DNA from: Caloramator quimbayensis
GTDB lineage: Bacteria; Bacillota; Clostridia; Clostridiales; Caloramatoraceae
NCBI RefSeq assembly: GCF_900167605.1
Contig: NZ_FUYH01000009.1
Coordinates: 57,819 to 121,818 of the forward strand
DNA length: 64,000 nt
Reading direction: 5' to 3'
Shown here: positions 44,282 to 52,338 of the stretch, one piece after another
Layout: each line of letters begins with the position of its first letter
Numbering within the stretch: the first letter of the stretch is position 1
Notes under the pieces: generated by a model
Told to the model about the DNA's origin: nothing
The model's input: only the letters and a program-made list of their open reading frames with translations
Database searches by the model: none
Program-made: the position numbers and the translations under genes

Positions 44282-44512
44282 CAAAAAAGGTTCTTCGCTC
44301 AAAAGGGCGAAGAACCGCGGTACCACCTTTATTCCGAAATTTTCGGCACTCAAAACTGTAACGGGCAACCGTTCTGCATTACTAAAGTTCATACAGAAAG
44401 CTCAAAAGCTACCTTCAGCAGCAATCTTCACAGGAGGCCTTTCAGCCGCTGAACCTCCCTCTCTTTGTGCATTAACTGCCTACTCCTCTTTTTCATAGCT
44501 TTTATATATTAT
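44282..44512 (-). promoter_or_regulatory. T-box leader (Val) of the valS unit
   Basis: Minus strand: conserved AGGTGGTACCGCGG at about 44319-44333, then terminator GGTTCTTCGCCC / AGCGAAGAACC (44289-44316) and TTTTTT. Stem I has GCTGAAG-GTA-GC with GTA at 44410-44412 in specifier position, a Val codon read by the tRNA-Val (TAC) encoded at 27043. Confidence 0.94.
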
Positions 44513-44520
44513 TTTTTAAT

Positions 44521-44550
44521 ATTCTACACCAAATTTTTTAAAATTGTCAA
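44521..44550 (-). promoter_or_regulatory. SigA-type promoter of the valS unit
   Basis: Minus strand: TTGACA, 18-nt spacer, TAGAAT, at the head of the Val T-box leader. Confidence 0.75.
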
Positions 44551-44555
44551 CATAT

Positions 44556-45047
44556 TTATCGTTTGTTCTTAAATAAAAGATATACTCCTGCAAGTACGAA
44601 TAGAACTGGGAAGAAATAAGTGCTTACATAGGATTTAATAAGGCTGTAGATTTCGTATCCATTAAAGAGTTTATCTACTATTGCCAATAAGCCTATTACA
44701 ATCAATGCATAAGCAATATATATTAAAAAGTTTCTGCTAATGTTTGCTGAAAACTGCTGAGCGTTTGCTCCTTCAGTATACTTTTTAAATATAAATTCAG
44801 AATCGGGAACGTATTCTCCCCTGTCAAGCCTTCTTGCAATGCTGAAAGTGTCAAAGAAAGTAAAACACCAAAAGGGAAGTTTTATTATATCAGATAGATA
44901 ACCTATAGATAAAAGCCTGCATACAGGTTCAATTAAAAGAAACAGCATAAGAGCCTGAACTCCTCTTTTTATTAGACCAAGATACATATATCCAACTCCA
45001 GGTATAAGAGCCGATAGGAATGTTAAAAATCCATTTCTTCTTTCCAT
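44556..45047 (-). CDS. Membrane protein of the sigma-factor operon, 163 residues
   Basis: Unnamed membrane protein with about four spans: ~8-27 (LTFLSALIPGVGYMYLGL), ~30-50, ~107-125 and ~138-158. The start, LTFLSALIPGVGYMYLGLIK, resembles the TM2/DUF5683-like motif seen beside cell-envelope stress genes, with G-x-G-Y-x-Y-L/G. Residues 80-105 are hydrophilic (RRLDRGEYVPDSEFIFKKYT). It follows the 99-residue protein with no gap, last in the operon. Ends 6 nt upstream of the valS promoter region. Function unknown. Confidence 0.75.
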   Translation of the reverse strand: MERRNGFLTFLSALIPGVGYMYLGLIKRGVQALMLFLLIEPVCRLLSIGYLSDIIKLPFWCFTFFDTFSIARRLDRGEYVPDSEFIFKKYTEGANAQQFSANISRNFLIYIAYALIVIGLLAIVDKLFNGYEIYSLIKSYVSTYFFPVLFVLAGVYLLFKNKR

Positions 45048-45347
45048 TTAAATCACCCTTTCAAATATTTTCATTATAGAATTGAAGTTGTATCCTAAGG
45101 ATAGAGCATAACTTCTCATCCAAAATTCTAAGTTATATATATTATACTGAAGGTTTGAAGCATAGGTTATTATCAGCAAAACTCCCGCAGCAATAAAGCT
45201 TAAAGCAGGTGTATAATTTGAGACTGTATATCTTTGAGAATTTTTATTAGTTTTATTTAGAAGCTTAACATTGTAATCTTCTTTAGCATCTATATCATCA
45301 AAGCTTGATGCAATTAATCTATCTAAATCGTCCCATTCTTGCTGCAT
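45048..45347 (-). CDS. Single-span membrane protein, candidate anti-sigma factor
   Basis: A 99-residue protein. Residues 1-40 are soluble and acidic (EWDDLDRLIASSFDDIDAKE), about 46-62 form a membrane span (ALSFIAAGVLLIITYAS), and the rest is a short outer or membrane-associated tail with aromatic residues. It overlaps the sigma-factor gene by about 25 bp and follows it immediately, the usual place and topology of an anti-sigma. No HCC zinc motif. The role is inferred from context. SD AAAGGAGGAGAG. Confidence 0.65.
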   Translation of the reverse strand: MQQEWDDLDRLIASSFDDIDAKEDYNVKLLNKTNKNSQRYTVSNYTPALSFIAAGVLLIITYASNLQYNIYNLEFWMRSYALSLGYNFNSIMKIFERVI

Positions 45348-45865
45348 AATATCTCTCCTCCTTTTTGAAGTTCTATTTTAAGTTTCTGTCTTGCCCTGTA
45401 GATTCTGCCTTCAACGTTTTTTTGCGTTATCCCAAGTATATCCCCAATCTCCTTTTGAGACAGTCCAATATAATAATACAGAATTACTGTAATTTTTAAA
45501 TCCTCAGGAAGAGATAATATACACTGCCTTATATAATTTTTTTCATCTAAATCATTATAATCATCGCTTTTATATCCTATAAAACCTGTTAAAAAATTTT
45601 TTATGCTCTTTTTTCTCTTATAGTCGAGGCACCTCGATACAGTTATTTTATAAATATATGTTGACAGAGAACAATCCCCTCTGAAGCTTTTAATTGACTT
45701 ATACAAGGTTATAAAAACCTCCTGAGATATATCCTCTGCCTCCTGATATTCATTTGTATAGGTATAGCAAAGGGATATTATTTTCTTTTTATAAAGATTT
45801 ACAACTTCGATAAAAGCTTTTTCATCCCCTGATTTTAAACCATCAATCAATTCCATATCATTCAA
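45323..45865 (-). CDS. ECF-type RNA polymerase sigma factor
   Basis: A 180-residue sigma-70 family ECF protein. Sigma-2 region about 15-85 (YKKKIISLCYTYTNEYQEAE, DISQEVFITLYKSIKSFRGD, LSTYIYKITVSRCLDYKRKK); sigma-4 about 110-165 (LPEDLKITVILYYYIGLSQK, EIGDILGITQKNVEGRIYRA) ending in a basic tail. The start is probably TTG 45865 (SD GGAG, 8 nt spacing); a GTG three codons earlier overlaps the upstream stop codon. Tightly coupled to the DUF4097-type gene before it and the candidate anti-sigma after it. Regulon unknown. Confidence 0.9.
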   Translation of the reverse strand: MNDMELIDGLKSGDEKAFIEVVNLYKKKIISLCYTYTNEYQEAEDISQEVFITLYKSIKSFRGDCSLSTYIYKITVSRCLDYKRKKSIKNFLTGFIGYKSDDYNDLDEKNYIRQCILSLPEDLKITVILYYYIGLSQKEIGDILGITQKNVEGRIYRARQKLKIELQKGGEILCSKNGTI

Positions 45866-45870
45866 TTTAA

Positions 45871-46959
45871 TCACTCCAAAGCACTAATATTGATAGTTCC
45901 CCTGTCTAATTTTATATCAACCTTACCTATCCCTTGACCAATGGATTTTACAATACCAGAATTTACTCTTTTTTCATCATTTACTCTGCAAGTTCCCTGC
46001 TGTAAGTCAGCAGCAATGTTTATATTTTTATCCTTTGTCTTTAAATCCAGCATGCCGTTTTGCATATCAACTGAAACCTTTTTACAAACATTATTATTTA
46101 TATTTACTCTGCCATTTTGAGCTTCTATATCTATATCTTCACAGTTTCCCTTTACATTAATATTACAATTATTCCCTTCTATCTTAGTGCTTCTTGTATC
46201 ATAAACAGTAAAATTCAAATTCTGTGAATCTATTATAAGGCTTTGTGCATTTTCTATACTCCCATTTATATTAGCACATTTTATATTTACATTTCCAATA
46301 CTGAGCATTTCATCTCCCACAGTTTTTATATCAGAATTTGTAGCTTCAATATCAATATTCATTTTATCTGGAACATATATATTAGCTTCAACCTTTCTTA
46401 TATAAGGTTCATTTATATACACTTTATATCCATCTTCAGTTTCCTCTGTTTCAATATTATAATTTCCTAATGGCTGATTTTCGTAAACATAAATTTTGGC
46501 ATCAATTTTTATATTTTTATCAGCAGATTTATTTATAATAACTTTAACATTCTCTGCTGAAAAATATATTTTGTTTTTTCCTCCAAGCAAAACCTTATTA
46601 GATGATATAACTTTATAATTGTCACTATCCATCTTCTCTGTAAATTTAATAAAATTGTCAAAGTTAAAGTCTTTTCCAAAATACTTTAAATTACCGCTAA
46701 ATCTATAAATAAAACCTTGATAAGCATTAGTAATAAGAAAAACTATTATTATAGGTATAATAATATAATTAAGCTGTATTTTCTCCTCTTCTTTTTTTCT
46801 TGAATGTAAAATTAGTATCTCCGCTCCTAAAAGTATAAATATAGCAGGCCAAAATTTAAAAATCTCTCTTCCAAGCTGAGGATTTGATTTGTTTATTATC
46901 ATCCATACTCCAAGGAATATCAATCCTGCTGATGACGTTATAGTCCCAACTTTTTTCAT
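45871..46959 (-). CDS. Membrane protein with LiaF-like N-terminus and DUF4097-type beta-helix domain
   Basis: A 362-residue protein. Residues 1-80 have membrane spans in the DUF5668/LiaF pattern: GLIFLGVWMIINKSNPQLGR, FWPAIFILLGAEILIL and YIIIPIIIVFLITNAY. Residues about 120-360 are a repetitive beta domain (VNIKCANINGSIENAQSLII, GNNCNINVKGNCEDIDIEAQ, GRVNINNNVCKKVSVDMQNG) typical of DUF4097 putative adhesins. LiaF-type proteins sense envelope stress, so with the downstream sigma factor it may be its sensor; inferred. SD AAAGGAGG. First gene of the operon. Confidence 0.8.
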   Translation of the reverse strand: MKKVGTITSSAGLIFLGVWMIINKSNPQLGREIFKFWPAIFILLGAEILILHSRKKEEEKIQLNYIIIPIIIVFLITNAYQGFIYRFSGNLKYFGKDFNFDNFIKFTEKMDSDNYKVISSNKVLLGGKNKIYFSAENVKVIINKSADKNIKIDAKIYVYENQPLGNYNIETEETEDGYKVYINEPYIRKVEANIYVPDKMNIDIEATNSDIKTVGDEMLSIGNVNIKCANINGSIENAQSLIIDSQNLNFTVYDTRSTKIEGNNCNINVKGNCEDIDIEAQNGRVNINNNVCKKVSVDMQNGMLDLKTKDKNINIAADLQQGTCRVNDEKRVNSGIVKSIGQGIGKVDIKLDRGTINISALE

Positions 46960-47307
46960 AAATAAGCCTCCTTTTGATTTTTCACTTATATAGACACTTA
47001 AAACTCTTATTATCCCATAGAAATTTTATATTTTTATAAAAATATTTGTGGATTTATTCTTAAAGGTGATATTTATTAATAAAGATAATACTTTTAATGT
47101 AAAATTACTATATATTTATGCTCTATAATTTAACAAGAGTATGGATTAAAAATCCATACTCTTGTTAAATTAAAAGGGTAATATCTTAAAATAAGAATCA
47201 GTTCTCAAAATTTTATTTTTTATGCACTTCCTTATAAAAAGCAAACATATACATATAAACAATTATCATTTTTACAATTATCAATTGATTTTAATATCTA
47301 TTTCAAA
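46960..47307. repeat. Gene-free stretch carrying a 45-nt perfect palindrome
   Basis: No gene. At 47127-47171 a perfect 20-bp stem (AATTTAACAAGAGTATGGAT and complement) surrounds a 5-nt loop TAAAA. Neither end has a T-run, so it is a weak candidate terminator. It lies 135 nt beyond the stop codon of the small gene at 47308 and 168 nt upstream of the DUF4097-type gene start. It could be a regulator binding site, a processing hairpin or a repeat remnant. Confidence 0.6.
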
Positions 47308-47529
47308 TTATTCTTTTTTATCTTTATAGCAGTATAAATAAATACTTACCGATACATTTATTAAGAAGAGTACATAAATTATTTTAGGTATATATGGGTA
47401 AAAACTATTATAATAACTTCCTGTTAATTGATCAATATACATGGATAATTGCGACAATAAAATTGCTATTCCCAAAAATAAAGTATTAGCAGAAAAAATA
47501 ATTATCCCAATTAATTTTTCTTTTTTCAA
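47308..47529 (-). CDS. Small two-span membrane protein, 73 residues (TTG start)
   Basis: Not recognised. Two membrane spans, about 8-26 (GIIIFSANTLFLGIAILLSQ) and about 47-65 (IPKIIYVLFLINVSVSIYLY), with a short YIDQLTGSYYNSFYPY loop and a charged C-terminus KDKKE. Start TTG 47529 after AAAGGAGG (6 nt spacing); a 10-codon longer frame from ATG is less likely. Upstream of it lies the 149-residue membrane-anchored gene, same strand, 137 bp away. The accessory tract of short membrane genes suggests a variable region. Confidence 0.6.
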   Translation of the reverse strand: MKKEKLIGIIIFSANTLFLGIAILLSQLSMYIDQLTGSYYNSFYPYIPKIIYVLFLINVSVSIYLYCYKDKKE

Positions 47530-47666
47530 ACTAATCCTCCTTTCTTTATTTTTAATCAATGGAATATATTATTATATATATTATGATTAGGAGTGAATAG
47601 TTTTGAATTTAAAAGACATCTTTTTTCTATTTTATATCAATTATTCTCTTAAATATATCTTAAAAA

Positions 47667-48116
47667 TCAAAATATATCCTCAATAATATAAAGCTTTCCT
47701 ATATCATCATAAAAAATCAAATAAATCTTTGAATGGTCTTCTTTTATTTTAAAATAATATTTATATTTTTTATCAAAATCTGGTCTTTTTATTTCTTCAA
47801 CATTAAGTCTGTCAAGAACGCTGTTTATTTCAGATTCTATCTCAGGGTTTTTTGTATCTTTCCAATTTAGTTTATTTTGAATATCATTTTTATTTTTATA
47901 TTCAAATATATGATATCTCTGACCATCTCCATGAAAGCTGCTTCCGCTATCTATTCTGTAAATTTCTTTATATGGTTTTGGCAATTTAACAGACCAGTTT
48001 AAATAAATTATCGTAGCATAAGAATTGTGTACTTTTATAAATAGAAATAGAAAAAATGCAGCAGTCAATAAAATAATAATGCTTATAATCTTTAATATTC
48101 CTTTTTTACTTATCAT
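47667..48116 (-). CDS. Unknown membrane-anchored protein, 149 residues
   Basis: One N-terminal span (IISIIILLTAAFFLFLFIKV, about 9-28) then an outer soluble domain of about 115 residues, rich in K, Y and I, with DSGSSFHGDGQRYHIFEYKN at about 56-75. Similar short proteins with this motif occur in Clostridia and have no assigned function. No lipobox cysteine. The ATG has no convincing Shine-Dalgarno, so the start is uncertain. Lies between the small membrane gene and the SDR, same strand. Confidence 0.6.
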   Translation of the reverse strand: MISKKGILKIISIIILLTAAFFLFLFIKVHNSYATIIYLNWSVKLPKPYKEIYRIDSGSSFHGDGQRYHIFEYKNKNDIQNKLNWKDTKNPEIESEINSVLDRLNVEEIKRPDFDKKYKYYFKIKEDHSKIYLIFYDDIGKLYIIEDIF

Positions 48117-48215
48117 AATGGTAAAACTAACCGCATATTTTTTTGTATTTTATTTATTTAAAAATTGCGGTTAATCTGCTCACCACCTTATTAAAAATTT
48201 AGTATTTTTCAATTA

Positions 48216-48947
48216 TTATATAACAAACCCTCCGTTAGGGCTTATTATCTGTCCTGTTATAAAATCTGCTTTATTTGAAGCTAAAAACAGAGCACATTCT
48301 GCAACATCATCCGCTGTTCCTAATCTTAACAGAGGTGTTGAATTTTTTAATTCTTCAACCTCATTTTCATTCAAATCCTTTATCATATCAGTCTGTATAA
48401 CGCCCGGTGCAATACAATTCACTTGTATATTTGAAGGCCCTAATTCTTTCGATAGAGCTTTTGTAAAACCAATAATCCCTGCCTTTACAGTTGAGTAATG
48501 CACTTCACAGGATGCACCTGTCATACCCCATATTGATGAAATATTTATTATTTTCCCACTTTTTCTATGAAGCATGTGCTTTACAACTGACTGTGTACAA
48601 TAAAAAACGCTGTTTAAATTTACTTTTATCATATTATCCCAATCTGTCTCTGTTAAATCTATAAAAAGCTTTTTTTGAGCTATTCCTGCATTATTTATTA
48701 AAACATCAACACTTCCAAATTTACTTATGCAATAATTTATCATAGCATCTGCTTCATCCTTATTTGATACATCAGCCTTAAATCCTTCAACAGATAATCC
48801 TTCTCTTTTTAATTCTTCTATAAACTTTAAAGCAGAGTTAACCGATTTATTGTAATTGACTAATGTATTATATCCATTAATAGCAAAAACTTTTGCCATA
48901 GCCTTTCCAATTCCCCTCGATGCTCCTGTAACAATTACAGTCCTCAT
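48216..48947 (-). CDS. Short-chain dehydrogenase/reductase (FabG/YmfI-like)
   Basis: A 243-residue SDR with NAD(P) fold VTGASRGIGKAMAKVFA (about 5-21), NNAG at about 86-89, catalytic Ser in IINISSIWGMTGASCEVHYS, and Y-x-x-x-K in YSTVKAGIIG (about 150-154), ending with TGQIISPNGGFVI. Close to the clostridial group sometimes called 5-aminopentanone reductase (YmfI), which acts in EF-P modification, but fatty-acid-type FabG activity is not excluded. Start ATG 48947, after AAGGAG (7 nt). A frame running further upstream, to 49004, is A/T-rich and lacks a site. Stand-alone gene. Confidence 0.88.
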   Translation of the reverse strand: MRTVIVTGASRGIGKAMAKVFAINGYNTLVNYNKSVNSALKFIEELKREGLSVEGFKADVSNKDEADAMINYCISKFGSVDVLINNAGIAQKKLFIDLTETDWDNMIKVNLNSVFYCTQSVVKHMLHRKSGKIINISSIWGMTGASCEVHYSTVKAGIIGFTKALSKELGPSNIQVNCIAPGVIQTDMIKDLNENEVEELKNSTPLLRLGTADDVAECALFLASNKADFITGQIISPNGGFVI

Positions 48948-49061
48948 TTTCATTCTCCTTAATACGCAATTAATATCTTTTATAAATATAATACTTTTCA
49001 ACAAATATTTCTACTATTCATGTATTAAACTATATTCCTTTATTTTCTTTTAGTTCATTTA

Positions 49062-49453
49062 TTACATATTTTTTATATCATCCTTAGTAGAATAAGATAT
49101 ATCAATTATTTTTGTAAAGAACTCTTTAATCTCATAATCATGGGAAGAACAATCAATGAAAAATTATTATCTGATATATATTGAAGCAGTCCTTTCATTA
49201 TAGAAATTTTATTTTCATTGTCAAGTGCACTAAAAGGCTCATCTAATATTAAAAGTTCAGGTTTTCTAAACAGTACTCTTGCAAGGCATATCCTTTGCCT
49301 TTGACCTCCCGAAACATTTTTGCCCATTTCATCTATTCCGTAATCAAGCAAATTTTCATAAACAAATTCTGCCATATTACAAATTTTCAATGTTTTTATT
49401 ATATCTTCATCTTTTTCTATAAAGCATATAGGTAAATATTTCTTTTTGTTGCA
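49062..49453 (-). pseudogene. ABC transporter ATPase C-terminal remnant
   Basis: Only the second half of a nucleotide-binding domain, of the exporter type, remains. Seen: [20 protein letters not shown] upstream, then the signature [15 protein letters not shown], Walker [15 protein letters not shown]. The Walker A half is missing. After FSLIV a one-base loss near 49143 shifts the frame; the ABC text [20 protein letters not shown] resumes in the next frame and ends at a stop (49062-49064). Upstream sequence beyond about 49453 no longer matches. A dead, truncated gene next to an intact importer of a different class. Confidence 0.85.
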
Positions 49454-49682
49454 TATAGTACCACAATAATATTATAAAATATATTACATGAAGTCAATTA
49501 ATAATTATTAAATCTATCATGTAAATGAATTAGCGAGACTTTTTATAAAGAGTTTTTATATATTCTGCTTTAATTTTTATGTAACAAACATTTCTACAAT
49601 CATATCCATTAAAATAAGTACGAGTAACACTCCCTCCTTATAAAACATATTATAAATTGACAATCATTTATGGAGGTTTTTT
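49454..49682. other. Gene-free stretch upstream of the ABC importer
   Basis: Mostly A/T-rich. GGAGG stands 7 nt before the start at 49683; TATTATAAATTGACA lies about 35 nt further up but is not a properly spaced promoter. No TPP or other riboswitch core was recognised. Confidence 0.45.
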
Positions 49683-50705
49683 ATGAGAAAATATCTTAAA
49701 CTTCTTTGCACAATTTTAGTATCTGTTCTAATCTTATCTTGTTTCTCATCCTGCGGTAAAAAGCAGAATACAGAATTAACAAAAGTAAGGCTCAATGAAG
49801 TTGTGCGTTCAGTTTTCTATGCACCTATGTACGTTGCAATAAACAAAGGCTTTTTCAAAGAGGAGGGGCTTGAGATTGAGCTTTCAACTGGGCAAGGTGC
49901 AGATAAAACAATGCAGCAGGTTCTCTCTAAAAATGCAGACATAGGCTTTTGCGGACCAGAGCAGGTTATTTATCTTTATAATCAAGGAAGGGATGATTAT
50001 GCTGTACTCTTTGCACAACTTACCCAAAGGGATGGTTCCTTCCTCGTTAGCAGAAAGGACGAAAAGGATTTTAAGTGGGAGAGCTTAAGGGGAAAAACTA
50101 TTATAGGAGGCCGCCCTGGAGGAGTTCCTGAAATGAGCCTCGAGTATGTTTTAAGAAATCACGGCTTAACCATAGGAAAAGATGTAAATGTAATAACAAA
50201 CCTTGCATTTACAGCAACTGCAGGAGCATTTAAATCTGGAACCGGGGATTATGTTGCACTTTTTGAACCTACAGCAAGCATGCTCGTTAATGAAAAAGCC
50301 GGCTATATCGTTGCATCAGTAGGTAAGGCCTCTGGAGAAATGCCCTATACCTGCTTTTTCTCAACAAAATCCTATATGGAAAATAACCCTGATATAATTC
50401 AAAAATTCACAAATGCAATATACAAAGGTCAGCTTTATGTTCAATCCCACAGTTCAAAGGAAATTGCAAAGGATATTGTAAGCTTTTTCCCAGGCTCAGA
50501 TACAGAACTTCTATCAGTAGTTGTTGAAAATTACAAATCCATAGATGCCCTTGCAAAGGATCCAATATTAAAAGAAGAGAGCCTCTCAAGGCTTATGGAT
50601 ATAATTCAATCCTATGACGCAAGCCTCATTCCAACAAGACCTCCTTATGAAAAAATAGTAACTACAAAGTTTGCAGATGAGGCAATAAAGAATATCAAAA
50701 AGTAG
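49683..50705 (+). CDS. ABC transporter substrate-binding lipoprotein (NMT1/SsuA-like)
   Basis: A 340-residue binding lipoprotein. Signal LLCTILVSVLILSCFSSC ends in a lipobox (F-S-S-C) with Cys at about 25, followed by GKKQNTE linker. The mature part has VFYAPMYVAINKGFFKEEGL (about 46-65), typical of the NMT1/THI5-like fold, then FCGPEQVIYL and GRPGGVPEMSLEYVLRNHG. Family members bind nitrate, sulfonates, taurine, or the thiamine precursor HMP/FAMP. Substrate is unknown. First of a three-gene importer operon. Confidence 0.9.
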   Translation: MRKYLKLLCTILVSVLILSCFSSCGKKQNTELTKVRLNEVVRSVFYAPMYVAINKGFFKEEGLEIELSTGQGADKTMQQVLSKNADIGFCGPEQVIYLYNQGRDDYAVLFAQLTQRDGSFLVSRKDEKDFKWESLRGKTIIGGRPGGVPEMSLEYVLRNHGLTIGKDVNVITNLAFTATAGAFKSGTGDYVALFEPTASMLVNEKAGYIVASVGKASGEMPYTCFFSTKSYMENNPDIIQKFTNAIYKGQLYVQSHSSKEIAKDIVSFFPGSDTELLSVVVENYKSIDALAKDPILKEESLSRLMDIIQSYDASLIPTRPPYEKIVTTKFADEAIKNIKK

Positions 50706-50723
50706 CTTTTTGGGGGGATAATA

Positions 50724-51491
50724 GTGGCAAAGCTGATAATTGAAAACCTTTCAATGATATATCATACTATTGAAGCTGAGACAAAGGCTGTAGATAATCT
50801 TTCATTAGAAGTATTAGACGGGGAGTTTTTAAGCATAATAGGACCTTCAGGATGTGGAAAGTCAACCCTTCTCTCTGTAATTGCAGGTCTTTTGCAGCCA
50901 TCATCTGGAAGAGTGCTATTAGATGATATGGAGATAACCAAACCCTGCAGCAAGGTAGGTTATATGCTTCAAAGGGACCATCTTTTTGAATGGAGAAATA
51001 TATTCTCAAATATAACTTTAGGCCTTGAAATACAGAGAAAATGCAGCAAAGAATCCCTTTTAAAAATTGAAAGGATGCTTGAAAAATATGGCTTATCAGG
51101 CTTTAAAAACTATTATCCCCATCAGCTTTCAGGAGGTATGAGACAAAGGGTTGCATTAATTAGAACCCTCGCAATAGATCCTGACATACTATTGCTTGAC
51201 GAACCCTTTGCCGCCCTCGACTATCAAACAAAGCTTGCTGTATCAGAAGAAGTTTATAAAATTATAAAGCAGGAAGGTAAAACTGCCCTCATGGTAACCC
51301 ACGATATATCTGAAGCTATAGCTTTGTCCGATAGAGTTGCTGTGCTTTCAAAGCGGCCTGCAAAGCTTAAGAACATCTATGATATAAAATTATCTGTAGA
51401 AAACAGAACTCCTCTTAAATCAAGGGAAGCTCCAGAATTCAGACATTATTTCAACGCTATTTGGAAGGAGCTTGATATCCATGTTGAATAA
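50724..51491 (+). CDS. ABC importer ATP-binding protein (SsuB/TauB-like)
   Basis: A 255-residue ATPase. Walker A IGPSGCGKSTLLS (about 39-51), Q-loop MLQRDHLFEWRNIF, signature LSGGMRQRVALIRT (about 138-151), Walker B ILLLDEPFAALDYQT, and the H-loop MVTHDISEAIALSD. The nitrate/sulfonate/taurine group of importers matches best. GTG start with TGGGGGGAT upstream, 18 nt after the binding-protein gene. Its 3' end overlaps the permease start. Confidence 0.94.
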   Translation: MAKLIIENLSMIYHTIEAETKAVDNLSLEVLDGEFLSIIGPSGCGKSTLLSVIAGLLQPSSGRVLLDDMEITKPCSKVGYMLQRDHLFEWRNIFSNITLGLEIQRKCSKESLLKIERMLEKYGLSGFKNYYPHQLSGGMRQRVALIRTLAIDPDILLLDEPFAALDYQTKLAVSEEVYKIIKQEGKTALMVTHDISEAIALSDRVAVLSKRPAKLKNIYDIKLSVENRTPLKSREAPEFRHYFNAIWKELDIHVE

Positions 51492-52287
51492 TAATTTTTC
51501 AAAGGAGCATGAACTTTATCTTAAAGCTGTAAAGAGGAGAAAGACAGCTGTAATAATAGTTCAGATATTAATTCTTATAATATTTTTTCTTCAGTGGGAG
51601 CTGACTGCAAGATATAAAATAGTTGATCCTTTTCTTGTAAGCCAGCCCTCAAGAATGATAAAGTTTATGGGAAAGCTCTACAGCGAAGGCATGCTCTTTA
51701 GGCATATATGGGTAACCTGCTATGAAACCATAATAGGTTTTCTTCTTGGGACAATAGTTGGAACATTAATTGCAATAATACTTTGGTGGTCTGACTTTAT
51801 ATGTAAAGTTCTCGACCCTTACCTTGTAGTTTTAAATGCCCTTCCTAAAATAGCCTTAGGACCTATTTTAATATTCTGGGTTGGGAACGGCAAGACTGCA
51901 ATAATACTCATTGCCCTTACTATTTCCCTTATAGTTACTATAATCTCTGTCCTCACAGGATTTAAAGAAGTAGATGAAGATAAAATAAAGCTCCTTAAAA
52001 CCTTCGGAGCTTCAAAATCCCAAATTTTAAGATATGTAGTTTTTCCATCGAGCATACCAACAATGATTTCTGCCCTTAAAATAAACGTAGGGTTATCCTA
52101 TGTTGGAGTAATCGTTGGAGAATTCTTAGTTGCAAAGGAAGGACTTGGATTTTTAATAGTCTTTGGAGGACAGGTAGCACAGCTCGACATGGTAATGCTT
52201 AGTATAATAATTCTTTCAATTTCAGCCTATCTTATGTACGAAGCAGTAGCACTTCTTGAAAAGAAATTTACTGTTTGGAGAAGCTAA
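51481..52287 (+). CDS. ABC importer permease (SsuC/TauC-like)
   Basis: A 268-residue permease of the BPD_transp_1 family, with about six spans beginning at about 23-41 (VIIVQILILIIFFLQWELTA). The EAA-type ATPase-contact loop is visible: DEDKIKLLKTFGASKSQILR (about 165-185), followed by VVFPSSIPTMISALKINVGL. Start ATG 51481, overlapping the ATPase stop by 11 nt, SD GGAAGGAG. Completes the transporter; its terminator is shared with the convergent oxidoreductase. Confidence 0.93.
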   Translation: MLNNNFSKEHELYLKAVKRRKTAVIIVQILILIIFFLQWELTARYKIVDPFLVSQPSRMIKFMGKLYSEGMLFRHIWVTCYETIIGFLLGTIVGTLIAIILWWSDFICKVLDPYLVVLNALPKIALGPILIFWVGNGKTAIILIALTISLIVTIISVLTGFKEVDEDKIKLLKTFGASKSQILRYVVFPSSIPTMISALKINVGLSYVGVIVGEFLVAKEGLGFLIVFGGQVAQLDMVMLSIIILSISAYLMYEAVALLEKKFTVWRS

Positions 52288-52292
52288 AAAAG

Positions 52293-52331
52293 AGCCAGTA
52301 ATCTGCATTAATCATGCAGATTACTGGCTTT
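52293..52331. terminator. Bidirectional terminator between ABC importer and oxidoreductase
   Basis: AGCCAGTAATCTGCA, 7-nt loop, TGCAGATTACTGGCT. Plus strand continues TTAATT; minus strand TCTTTTTTAGC. The 15-bp perfect stem lies 6 nt past the permease stop and 8 nt past the oxidoreductase stop, so it serves both converging genes. Confidence 0.88.
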
Positions 52332-52338
52332 AATTATA

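Noticed and set aside
49454..49682. TPP riboswitch ahead of the NMT1/THI5-like importer
   Set aside because: No CTGAGA or other conserved TPP-riboswitch segments are present, so a thiamine-precursor role cannot be supported this way.
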